Made by a program: the position numbers and the translations under genes. From G051903925 sp051903925 (lineage in GTDB: Bacteria > Pseudomonadota > Alphaproteobacteria > Zavarziniales > Zavarziniaceae), in contig NZ_CP173678.1 in NCBI RefSeq assembly GCF_051903925.1, positions 1,054,001 to 1,118,000 on the forward strand: a stretch of DNA of 64,000 nt. The letters run 5' to 3'. Each line of letters starts with the position of its first letter. Position 1 is the first letter of the stretch. The notes under the pieces were generated by a model that had not been told where the DNA came from, searched no databases, and worked only from the letters and a program-made list of their open reading frames with translations. Shown here in pieces: positions 43,511-51,207 of this stretch.

Positions 43511-43948
43511 ATGACCGTTGCTTCCCGGGCCAACCGCGCCCGTCGCCCCGCCATCCACCTGATCGACCAGGAAGCCGACGCCCTCTCGGGCCTGGCCCTG
43601 TCGATCGAGCAGACCGCCCCTGTCCTGGCCGAGCAGCTGCTGGGCGAGATCGACCGCGCGGTGATCCACGCCGCAGCCAGCCTGCCGCGCAACACGGTCA
43701 GCATGGGGGCGACCGTCGAATACCTGGACGAAGGGTCCGGCGTGACGCGCACGGTGCAACTGGCCTGGCCGCAGGAGGCCGACATCGATGCCGGCCGCAT
43801 CTCGATCCTGACGCCCATTGGTGCGGCCCTGATCGGCCTGGCCAAGGGCGCCACGATCCTGTGGCCCGACCGCAGCGGGGCCGAGCGGGTCCTGCGGATC
43901 GTCTCCGTCACCCCGCCGCGGCACAGTCCGTCGGCCGCGCGCAGTTGA
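43511..43948 (+). CDS. rnk: Rnk-like nucleoside diphosphate kinase regulator (GreA/GreB C-terminal domain)
   Basis: 145 residues. A short helical N-terminus (IHLIDQEADALSGLALSIEQ) precedes the GreA/B FKBP-like domain: TVSMGATVEYLDEGSGVTRT, ADIDAGRISILTPIGAALIG and GATILWPD. Rnk proteins bind RNA polymerase and influence nucleotide kinase levels. ATG at 43511 matches the family start. Its last 41 bases overlap the end of the convergent PhnB-like gene. Confidence 0.85.
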   Translation: MTVASRANRARRPAIHLIDQEADALSGLALSIEQTAPVLAEQLLGEIDRAVIHAAASLPRNTVSMGATVEYLDEGSGVTRTVQLAWPQEADIDAGRISILTPIGAALIGLAKGATILWPDRSGAERVLRIVSVTPPRHSPSAARS

Positions 43949-44348
43949 CCATCCACGGCGTGCCGAAGCGGTCGGTCAGCATGCCGAAGCGCAACGCCCA
44001 GAAGGTCTCGGCCAAGGGCATGGTGACGCTCGCGCCGTCCGCCAGCGCGGCAAAGATGCGCTCGGCTTCCGCCGTCTCGGTCGTCTGGATCGAGACGGAG
44101 AAGCCCTGGCGCTTTTCCGGCTGGTCGGGCAGTGCATCCGACCCCATCAGGACGCTGTCGCCGATCCGGAGGGCCGCGTGCATGACCAGGTCGCGATGCT
44201 CGGCCGGCATCTCGTAGCCTTCTTCGGGCGGGCTGTCGCCGAAACGCATGACGCCAAGGACGGCGCCGCCAGTCGCCTGGGCATAGAAGGCGAATGCCTC
44301 GGCACAATTGCCGTCAAAGGTGAGATAGGCATTGAGGCTGAGGGCCAT
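43908..44348 (-). CDS. PhnB-like VOC superfamily protein
   Basis: 146 residues. Starts MALSLNAYLTFDGNCAEAFA and ends TDRFGTPWMVNC, the standard pattern of the PhnB / 3-demethylubiquinone methyltransferase-like VOC family. The role is unknown, possibly small-molecule binding or metal-dependent chemistry. GGGAG precedes the ATG. It converges with and overlaps rnk by 41 bases, and is divergent from the Rieske alpha subunit. Confidence 0.87.
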   Translation of the reverse strand: MALSLNAYLTFDGNCAEAFAFYAQATGGAVLGVMRFGDSPPEEGYEMPAEHRDLVMHAALRIGDSVLMGSDALPDQPEKRQGFSVSIQTTETAEAERIFAALADGASVTMPLAETFWALRFGMLTDRFGTPWMVNCARPTDCAAAG

Positions 44349-44448
44349 CGCGAACTCCCTGATCGACCATCCGTAGTCGTATTGTTCGTACTTTGTTCGC
44401 TTTGGCCGAGTCAAGGCCGCCGCTTGTCCTTGACGCCCGTCTGACATA

Positions 44449-44466
44449 AAACCGGACATCCGGTTT
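44449..44466. promoter_or_regulatory. 18-bp palindromic operator before the Rieske alpha-subunit gene
   Basis: AAACCGGA-CA-TCCGGTTT has perfect 8-base arms and ends 16 bases before the start codon of the Rieske alpha gene, a typical place for a repressor site. The cognate regulator is not in the window. Confidence 0.6.
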
Positions 44467-44482
44467 GATATTGGTGCGGGCG

Positions 44483-45754
44483 ATGCAGGCGAACTTCCGG
44501 GGTCAGGCGGCGCAGGACTGGGACAGGCTGGTGCAGCCCGATCGGGTCCATGGCGATGCCTATCGCGATCCGCTGCTCTTCGAGCGCGAGCTGGAGCGGA
44601 TCTGGTACCGCACCTGGGTCTATGTCGGGCACGAGAGCGAGATCGCGCAGCCGCACGACTTCGTGCAGAAGTCGATCGGCCCGCAATCCATCCTGATGAC
44701 GCGCGACGGCCAGGGCCGGGTGCGGCTCCTGCTGAACCGCTGCCCCCATCGCGGCAACCAGCTCTGCGTCACGCCCCGGGGCCAGGCGCGCAGCTTCACC
44801 TGCCCGTTCCATTCCTGGACCTTCGGCAGCGACGGGGCGCTGATCGGCCGGGCCTTTGCCGACGGCTATGACGATCGCGTGCCGGCGTCCGAGCTGGGCC
44901 TGGCGCAGGTGCCGCGGGTCGCCAGCCATCGCGGCTTCGTCTTTGGTTCGCTGGCGGCGGAGGGCCCCGACCTGGCCGAGCACCTGGGCGGTGCGGCCGA
45001 AACGCTGGATCGCCTGGCCGCGACCTCGCCGGAAGGGGAGGTGGAGGTCACGGCCGGGTTCCTCCAGCACCGGGTCAAGGCCAACTGGAAGTTCGTGCTG
45101 GAGAACGAGACCGACGGCTATCACCCCGCCTTTGTCCATGCCTCGATCTTCAACGTGGCCGAGAGTGGCATCGGCGCGCTCTACGGGGCCCAGTCGACGG
45201 CGGTGGCCCGCGACTATGGCAATGGCCATACCGAGATCGACCTGCGCCCCGAGTTCCGCCGTCAGGGCCGCCCGCTGGCCTGGTTCGGCACGACCGAGGC
45301 GCGGCTGCCGGGCTATGCCGCGGCGATGCGCCAAGCCCACGGCGCACGCGAGGCGGACCGCATCATGATCGACGGCACGCCGCACGTGATGATCTTTCCC
45401 AACCTGTTCATCGCGGAGATCCAGATCTTCGTGCTGCAGCCGCTGGCGGTGGACGACACGGTGCAGCATGTCACCGCCCTGCAGTTCAAGGGCGCGCCCG
45501 ACCTCAACCGGCGCCTGCGCCAGCAGACCATGGGATCGGTCGGGCCCGCCGGCCTGCTGCTGGCGGACGACGCGGCGATGTACGAGCGCAGCCATCGGGG
45601 CGTCCAGGCCCATGCCCCCGAAACCCTGTACCTGGGCCGCGGCCGCCACCGCGAACGCCTGGACGACGATGGCTTTCGCGTCGGTCACGCGACGGACGAG
45701 GTTCCCTCCCGCGGGATCTGGCGCCATTGGCGTCAGCTGATGGAGCAGCCGTGA
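44483..45754 (+). CDS. Ring-hydroxylating dioxygenase alpha subunit (Rieske)
   Basis: 423 residues. Rieske cluster ligands C87/H89 (CPHRGNQ) and C107/H110 (CPFHSW), then the catalytic-iron stretch NWKFVLENETDGYHPAFVHA. It forms an alpha-beta terminal oxygenase with the next gene, whose ATG overlaps its stop (TGATG). Such enzymes cis-hydroxylate or demethylate aromatic compounds; the substrate is not evident and no reductase or ferredoxin is adjacent. ATG at 44483 is chosen because the upstream TTG at 44465 lies inside the palindromic operator. Confidence 0.9.
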   Translation: MQANFRGQAAQDWDRLVQPDRVHGDAYRDPLLFERELERIWYRTWVYVGHESEIAQPHDFVQKSIGPQSILMTRDGQGRVRLLLNRCPHRGNQLCVTPRGQARSFTCPFHSWTFGSDGALIGRAFADGYDDRVPASELGLAQVPRVASHRGFVFGSLAAEGPDLAEHLGGAAETLDRLAATSPEGEVEVTAGFLQHRVKANWKFVLENETDGYHPAFVHASIFNVAESGIGALYGAQSTAVARDYGNGHTEIDLRPEFRRQGRPLAWFGTTEARLPGYAAAMRQAHGAREADRIMIDGTPHVMIFPNLFIAEIQIFVLQPLAVDDTVQHVTALQFKGAPDLNRRLRQQTMGSVGPAGLLLADDAAMYERSHRGVQAHAPETLYLGRGRHRERLDDDGFRVGHATDEVPSRGIWRHWRQLMEQP

Positions 45755-46278
45755 TGCCGGCGCCGGAAGCCCAGACCGAGCAGGACGCCATGCGCCGTGC
45801 CGCCCTACTGACGGCGGTACAGGCCTTCATCCACCACGAGGCGCGCCTGGCCGACACCCATGCCTATGACGCGTGGGAGGCACTCTGGACCGACGATGCC
45901 GTCTACTGGGTGCCCGCCAATGGCGACGGCGGCGATCCCGAAGTGGAGATGTCGATCATCTATGACAACCGCTCGCGCATCGCGCTGCGCGTGCGGCAAT
46001 TGCAGTCGGGCCGGCGCTTCAGCCAGATGCCGCCGTCGCGCCTCGTGCGCCTGGTGTCGAACGTCATGCTGCTGGACGAGCGGCAGGGCGACGTGATCGC
46101 CACGGCCAACGTGCTGATCTTTGAAAGCAGTCCGCGTGACGACACGCTGTGGGCGGCGCGCGTTGAATACCGCCTGCGCCCGCACGAAGGCCCCGGCCCC
46201 GCCTTCCGCATGGCGGGCAAGACCGTCATCCTGGCCAACAACGACAAGGCGCTCTACACGCTGTCATTCCTGGTCTGA
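45754..46278 (+). CDS. Ring-hydroxylating dioxygenase beta subunit
   Basis: 174 residues. SnoaL-like small subunit: AFIHHEARLADTHAYDAWEA, then LWTDDAVYWVPANGDGGDPE, and the C-terminal AGKTVILANNDKALYTLSFL. It packs with the alpha subunit to form the hexameric oxygenase and has no cofactor of its own. Start overlaps the alpha-subunit stop by one base; an in-frame GTG three bases earlier is possible. Confidence 0.9.
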   Translation: MPAPEAQTEQDAMRRAALLTAVQAFIHHEARLADTHAYDAWEALWTDDAVYWVPANGDGGDPEVEMSIIYDNRSRIALRVRQLQSGRRFSQMPPSRLVRLVSNVMLLDERQGDVIATANVLIFESSPRDDTLWAARVEYRLRPHEGPGPAFRMAGKTVILANNDKALYTLSFLV

Positions 46279-46284
46279 GACGGC

Positions 46285-46503
46285 TCAACCCTGGCGGGCC
46301 AGGGCGGCTTCGTCGGCCAAGGCGCGGTCGATCATCTCGATATCGGCCTGCACGTCGCGCATCTGCGTGGCGCTGGCGATCATCTGCTTCTGCACCAGCG
46401 CGGGCGAAGCGACCATGTCCGCCGCCAGCTTGCGCCGATAGTTCACCAGGGCCTGGCGCAGGATGATCAGGTTGGCCTTGTCCGTGCTCTCGATCTCGCT
46501 CAT
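46285..46503 (-). CDS. Small helical hypothetical protein at the end of the che operon
   Basis: 72 residues, almost wholly predicted helix and probably a coiled coil (RQALVNYRRKLAADM, MRDVQADIEMIDRALADEAA). GAGG lies 4 bases before the ATG. It follows the CheY-like gene by 80 bases on the same strand and could belong to the operon. Function unknown. Confidence 0.65.
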   Translation of the reverse strand: MSEIESTDKANLIILRQALVNYRRKLAADMVASPALVQKQMIASATQMRDVQADIEMIDRALADEAALARQG

Positions 46504-46583
46504 GGGACCTCGCTTCCGCTGGTGCGTGTCTACACCGGGTCCGCGACGGGCGGAGCGACCGGCGTCACAGCGCCCCCCTCGAT

Positions 46584-46967
46584 TCAGGCGCTGGCCCCGG
46601 CGCGGGCCTCCAGCAAGTCGTGCACCCGGTGCAGCAGCTGCTCGCGCAGGTCGGCTTTTGGCACCGTGGCATGGGCGCCCAGCTTGGCCGCGATGTTGAG
46701 CACGTTGATGTGCGGGTTGTTCCAGCCGGCGCTCATCACCAGGACGGGCAGGTCCGGGTCGCGGGCGCGCAGGTGGCGCAGCAGCTCCAGGCCGTCCATT
46801 TCCGGCATCATCACGTCCGTCACCACCAGGTCGAAGCCGCGGTTCAGCAGGCGCAGCGCCAGCGTCCCGCTGGCGACGGCCACGGGGTCGTGCCCGGCCG
46901 CCGCCAGGAGCGTACAGACCATGGTGCGCACCGACTCCTGATCGTCGATCACCAGGATACGTGCCAT
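46584..46967 (-). CDS. CheY-like single-domain response regulator
   Basis: 127 residues. Receiver domain with ILVIDDQESV, phospho-acceptor Asp in VVTDVMMPEMDGL, and VMSAGWNNP; the conserved Lys is VPKADL. Distinct from the CheY at the front of the operon, it fits the second CheY often found near the end of alphaproteobacterial che operons, which can act as a phosphate sink or adaptor. It lies 29 bases after the MCP-like gene. Confidence 0.88.
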   Translation of the reverse strand: MARILVIDDQESVRTMVCTLLAAAGHDPVAVASGTLALRLLNRGFDLVVTDVMMPEMDGLELLRHLRARDPDLPVLVMSAGWNNPHINVLNIAAKLGAHATVPKADLREQLLHRVHDLLEARAGASA

Positions 46968-46996
46968 GTTACATCTCTCCGCTGCGCCGGGCGCTG

Positions 46997-48739
46997 CTAG
47001 AACAGAAGGTCTTCAAGGTCGACGTCCGCGTCGCTGTCCGCGGCATCGCCGCCCCCGGCAAAGGTGCTGTGGACGGCCCGCTCGCTGGCCATGGTGTAGC
47101 TGCGCGTCTCGCCGAACAGGGTGACGCGGGCCTGGACCAGGTCGGCGGGGGCACCTGCGGCCAGGGTCTCGATCGCACGCAGGTCGGCGGCCGCGCGCAC
47201 CAGCGTCGCATCCAGGCCGCGATCGTCGGCCAGGTGGGCCGCAATGTCGGCCAGCGCGGCCTGCGTCTGCTGCCCGTCGTGCAGCAGGGCGCCCAGCGCG
47301 CCGTCCAGCGCCGCGCCGTTGTCGCGGAAGGCGGCGATGGCGCCGCCGATGGCGGCGCGCAGGCCGGCCCCGGTGGTGCCGGTGCCGGCGGTGCGGTCGC
47401 GGCCCAGGGCGGCGGAGGCGTCGGCCACCTGGCGCAGGGCGCCGACCAGGCCCTCCGCGTCGACGATGGTCTGGTTGGCATAGCGCCGCAATTCCTGCGC
47501 GATGACCCGCAGGGCGCGACCCTCGTCGCCCAGGCGACCGCAGCGCAGGGTGGTGTTCAGGCCGACCAGGCGCATGTCGGTTTCGATCCGGCGCACGGTC
47601 GCGACCTGGTCCATCAGCGCGGCCAGGGCGCCGGCCAGTTCGCCACCCACCCGGTCCAGCTGGTCGCGTTCGGCCAGGTAGCGGTCGATCATCTCGCCCG
47701 TCTGGCGCATCCGGCCCTCGACCTCGGCCAGGATGGACTGGGCCTGCTTTTCGCCGCGGCGCTCGCCACCGCCATAGGTGGCGGCGCCCAGCGCCAGCAG
47801 GTCCGTCACCTCCGCCACCAGGGCGCCCAGCGCCTCCTCCAGGCCGGTCACTTCGCGCGCCAGCTCGGCGCGGCAGGGCTCGATCTGGGCTGCCTGCAGT
47901 CCGCACAGCGCCGCGACCACGGCCTGGCGCGCGTCGCCGTCCAGGCCTTGGGACCAGGCCTCCTCGCTGCCCTCCCCGCCCAGGACCTGGGCCAGGTCGC
48001 TCAGCGCCGTGTCGACATGCTCCAGGCGCTGGCGCGTGATGTCGCCGATCTGCAGCACCATGACCGCGCGGGCCACGCCGTCGCCCAGGTGGCGGGCACG
48101 GGCGCCGATGGCGCCAGCGCCGTCGACAGCCTGGCGCCGGCGTTCCGTCACCTGGGCCGCATTCTGGGCCAGGGCGCCCGAAATGCTGCGCAGCGTGCGG
48201 CCATGCTCGGCCTCGAACCGGCCAAGGCCGTCCGCGGCCCCGGCCAGCAGGCCGGACAGCCGCTCGTGATCCTCGCCATAGCGGTCGACCGTCGCCTGGG
48301 CATTGCGGGCCAGGCGGATGATCTCGTTCACGAACTCGACCAGGCCCTGCTGCGCCAGGCCCGACTGCGACACGGCCAGCCGCGCATTGAACGCCAGCAT
48401 GCCGATCAGGCCCATCGTGGCGCGCAGCTGGGCGATGCGCTTGCCCGCCACGCGGTTGAGGGCGACCAGGCCGGTCAGCGCCTCGCGCTCGCGCACCAGG
48501 GCACTGGCCATGGCGTCGGCCTCCTGCGCCAGATGTTCCAGCGTGGCCAGGGCCTGGCCCAGCTCGGGCGTGTCCAGCGTCGCCGGCAGGTCCTCGAACA
48601 GGCGGGTCAGGCGGCCCAGGACGTCGACCAGGGGGCCCAGGACCTCGCCGCTGCGCAGGAATCGCTCCTCGACCCCGCGCGCAACCGCGCGCAGGTCCAG
48701 CGCCAGGTGATCCAGGCGGATCTGCAGGTCGCCACTCAT
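46997..48739 (-). CDS. Soluble MCP-like coiled-coil chemotaxis protein of unknown function
   Basis: 580 residues, all-helical, no membrane segment or sensor domain. Two stretches look like degenerate MCP signalling tips: LIGMLAFNARLAVSQSGLAQ in the first half and VGLNTTLRCGRLGDEGRALR in the second (compare LALNAAVEAARAGEHGKGF in true MCPs). Between them is LQIGDITRQRLEHVDTAL, a motif found in alphaproteobacterial soluble receptors. It has an acidic C-terminal end (DADVDLEDLLF). The start overlaps the cheB stop (ATGA). It may join the chemoreceptor array or regulate CheA; this is inference. Confidence 0.72.
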   Translation of the reverse strand: MSGDLQIRLDHLALDLRAVARGVEERFLRSGEVLGPLVDVLGRLTRLFEDLPATLDTPELGQALATLEHLAQEADAMASALVREREALTGLVALNRVAGKRIAQLRATMGLIGMLAFNARLAVSQSGLAQQGLVEFVNEIIRLARNAQATVDRYGEDHERLSGLLAGAADGLGRFEAEHGRTLRSISGALAQNAAQVTERRRQAVDGAGAIGARARHLGDGVARAVMVLQIGDITRQRLEHVDTALSDLAQVLGGEGSEEAWSQGLDGDARQAVVAALCGLQAAQIEPCRAELAREVTGLEEALGALVAEVTDLLALGAATYGGGERRGEKQAQSILAEVEGRMRQTGEMIDRYLAERDQLDRVGGELAGALAALMDQVATVRRIETDMRLVGLNTTLRCGRLGDEGRALRVIAQELRRYANQTIVDAEGLVGALRQVADASAALGRDRTAGTGTTGAGLRAAIGGAIAAFRDNGAALDGALGALLHDGQQTQAALADIAAHLADDRGLDATLVRAAADLRAIETLAAGAPADLVQARVTLFGETRSYTMASERAVHSTFAGGGDAADSDADVDLEDLLF

Positions 48740-49833
48740 GCGGCGGCCGACGCGCGCAGGGCGGCGATCTCGCCGGCGATCGCGTGAAGGGGCAGGACGC
48801 GGTCGACGGCCCCCAGGGCGATGGCCTCGCCCGGCATGCCGAAGACGACGCAGGTCGCCTCGTCCTGGGCCAGGGTGCGGGCCCCGGTCTTGCGCATCTC
48901 GGCCAGGCCGCGGGCGCCATCGTCGCCCATGCCGGTCATGATGATGCCCAGCGCGTTGGGCCCCGCGGCCTGGGCGGCGGAGCGGAACAGCACGTCGACC
49001 GATGGCCGGTGGCGGGACACCAGCGGCCCCTGCTTCAGGGCGACACGGTACTGGGTGCCCAGCCGCTGCAACACCAGGTGGTGGCTGCCGGGCGCGATCA
49101 GGGCGCGGCCGGGCACCACCTGGTCGCCGTCCTCCGCCTCCTTGACCGCAATCCGGCACAGGCCGTCCAGGCGCCGGGCAAAGGCCAGGGTGAACTTCTC
49201 GGGCATGTGCTGGACGATGACGACGCCGGGGCAGTCGGTGTCCAGCGCCTGCAGCACGTCGCGCAGCGCCTCGGTCCCGCCGGTGGAGGCGCCGATGCAG
49301 ACGACCCGTTCCGTGGTGCGCTGCAGCGCCACCCGGCTGGGAGCCGCCGGCGGCAGGACGGCGTCGGCGGTCAGCTTCTTTTCCACCGGGCGGCTGCGCG
49401 CGGCCTGGCGGCGACCGACACTGGCCGTGGCGCCGGCCGCGGCACGCACCGCATCACAGATGCGCACACCCGACTCCAGAAGGAAGGTGCGGGTATCGAC
49501 CCGCGGCTTGGCTATCACCTCGACCGCGCCCGCCTCCAGGGCCGCCACCATCGCCTGCGACCCGGCCTCGGTCTGCGACGAGCAGATGACGACGGGGATC
49601 GGGCGCTGCGCCATGATCCGGCGCAGGAAGGTCAGCCCGTCCATGCGCGGCATCTCGATGTCCAGGACGATGACGTCCGGCACCTCGGCCTGGATGCGCT
49701 GCACGGCGACGAAGGGATCGGGCGCCGTGGCCATGACCTGGATCAGGGGATCGGCGTTCAGGATGTCGCTCAGCACCTGGCGCACGGCTGCCGAATCGTC
49801 GACCACCAGGACCCGGATCGGCTGCACCGCCAT
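48736..49833 (-). CDS. cheB: Chemotaxis response regulator protein-glutamate methylesterase CheB
   Basis: 365 residues. Receiver domain (RVLVVDDSAAVRQVL, Asp in VLDIEMPRMDGL), a linker of about 45 residues, and the methylesterase domain with catalytic Ser in GASTGGTEAL, His in VVIVQHMPEKFT and Asp in GMGDDGARGL. It removes methyl groups and deamidates Gln on receptors. Lies 3 bases after cheR. Confidence 0.95.
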   Translation of the reverse strand: MAVQPIRVLVVDDSAAVRQVLSDILNADPLIQVMATAPDPFVAVQRIQAEVPDVIVLDIEMPRMDGLTFLRRIMAQRPIPVVICSSQTEAGSQAMVAALEAGAVEVIAKPRVDTRTFLLESGVRICDAVRAAAGATASVGRRQAARSRPVEKKLTADAVLPPAAPSRVALQRTTERVVCIGASTGGTEALRDVLQALDTDCPGVVIVQHMPEKFTLAFARRLDGLCRIAVKEAEDGDQVVPGRALIAPGSHHLVLQRLGTQYRVALKQGPLVSRHRPSVDVLFRSAAQAAGPNALGIIMTGMGDDGARGLAEMRKTGARTLAQDEATCVVFGMPGEAIALGAVDRVLPLHAIAGEIAALRASAAA

Positions 49834-49836
49834 GGC

Positions 49837-50700
49837 TCAGGCCTCCATCTTCCGCAGCACGGTCGGTGCCACCGATCGCACCCCGCCCAGACCTTGCGCC
49901 GCCGCCGTTTCCGAATGGCCCAGGAACAGGTAGCCGCCGGGCCGCAGGTGGCTGCACAGCGTGTTCAGGACCGCGGCCTGGCGCGGCTTGTCGAAATAGA
50001 TCAGCACGTTGCGGCAGAAGATGACGTCCACGTCGGTGTCGACGGGATAGCGCCGATCCATCAGGTTCAGGTGCTGGAAGCGTGCCCTGGCCCGCAGCTC
50101 GGGCACGATCCGCACCTCGTTCCGGGTCGAGGCGCGGGCGCGCATGACATAGCGGCGGCGCATCTCCTCCGGCACGGGGGCCATCATCTCGGCGGGGTAG
50201 ATCGCCTTGCGCGCCTGCTCCAGCACGGTCGTGCAGATGTCGGTGCCCAGCACGGCGAACGAGAAGCGGCCCATCCGGGGCGCCAGGTCGGCCAGGACCA
50301 TGGCGAGCGTATAGGCCTCCGCCCCGTTGGAGCTGGCGGCACTCCACACCTTCAGCCGCTTGGGCCCGGCGCGGTCCTGCATCGCCAGGATGTTGGGCAC
50401 GACGGTCGTGGCCAGGATCTGGAAATGCTCCGGCTCGCGGAAGAAGTCGGTCTTGTTGGTCGTGATCGCGTCGACCAGGTGCACCATCTCGTCGTCGTTG
50501 GCGCCGCCGTCAAAGATCAGGTCGCAATAGGCATCCAGGTCGGGCAGGCCCAGCTCGCGCACGCGCCGGCGCAGGCGACCCTCGACCATCGTCTGCTTTG
50601 TCGGCGGCAGGCGGATGCCGACCTCGCCCTCGACCAGGGTGGCCAGGCGCTGGAACGACCGGCCGCTCAGCCGGTCGGCGACGTCATCGCCCGCCATCAT
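49837..50700 (-). CDS. cheR: Chemotaxis protein methyltransferase CheR
   Basis: 287 residues. N-terminal helical domain (VGIRLPPTKQTMVEGRLRRR) and SAM-binding C-terminal domain with KVWSAASSNGAEAYTLAM, VLGTDICTTVLEQAR and DVIFCRNVLIYFDK. It methylates receptor glutamates. No C-terminal TPR. Its ATG overlaps the cheW stop (ATGA). Confidence 0.95.
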   Translation of the reverse strand: MMAGDDVADRLSGRSFQRLATLVEGEVGIRLPPTKQTMVEGRLRRRVRELGLPDLDAYCDLIFDGGANDDEMVHLVDAITTNKTDFFREPEHFQILATTVVPNILAMQDRAGPKRLKVWSAASSNGAEAYTLAMVLADLAPRMGRFSFAVLGTDICTTVLEQARKAIYPAEMMAPVPEEMRRRYVMRARASTRNEVRIVPELRARARFQHLNLMDRRYPVDTDVDVIFCRNVLIYFDKPRQAAVLNTLCSHLRPGGYLFLGHSETAAAQGLGGVRSVAPTVLRKMEA

Positions 50701-51173
50701 GCCGCCGCTCCCAGGCCGGCCAGGCTGGCGCTGCCGTCCGCTGCCATCAGCCGCGCGACGTCCAGGACGACGACAAAGGCGGCGCCGCGGCGGCCCAGGC
50801 CCACCATGATCTCTGGCCGCCAGCGGCTGCCGATCTCCGGCGGGGGTTCCAGCCGCCCGTCGTCCAGCGCCGTCACCTCGAACACGCTGTCGGCGATCAG
50901 GCCCAGGACCAGCACCCGCTCACCCGCCGGCACCTGCAGGACCAGGATGCGGGTCGCGGCCGTCGCCTCCGCTGGGGCCAGGCCCAGGCGGGCACGCAGG
51001 TCGATCACGGGGACGGACGTGCCGCGAACGTCGATCAGGCCCCGCACATAGGACGGCGCGTGGGGAAGGCGCGACATCGGGCGCAGGTCCAGGATCTCCT
51101 GCACCTGGGCGACGGGGATCGCGAAGACGTCCGTGTCGACGCCCAGGGTCACGTACTGCGTCAGGTCGGCCAT
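50697..51173 (-). CDS. cheW: Chemotaxis adaptor CheW (second copy)
   Basis: 158 residues. One CheW SH3-like domain: YVTLGVDTDVFAIPVAQVQE, then PSYVRGLIDVRGTSVPVIDL. Links receptors to CheA. It differs clearly from the CheW encoded after cheA, so the operon carries two adaptors, perhaps for the two receptors or for the MCP-like protein. Overlaps cheR by 4 bases. Confidence 0.93.
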   Translation of the reverse strand: MADLTQYVTLGVDTDVFAIPVAQVQEILDLRPMSRLPHAPSYVRGLIDVRGTSVPVIDLRARLGLAPAEATAATRILVLQVPAGERVLVLGLIADSVFEVTALDDGRLEPPPEIGSRWRPEIMVGLGRRGAAFVVVLDVARLMAADGSASLAGLGAAA

Positions 51174-51207
51174 TGCTGCGGGCTCCCGGTTCGGTCTGTC
51201 TGGGCGT

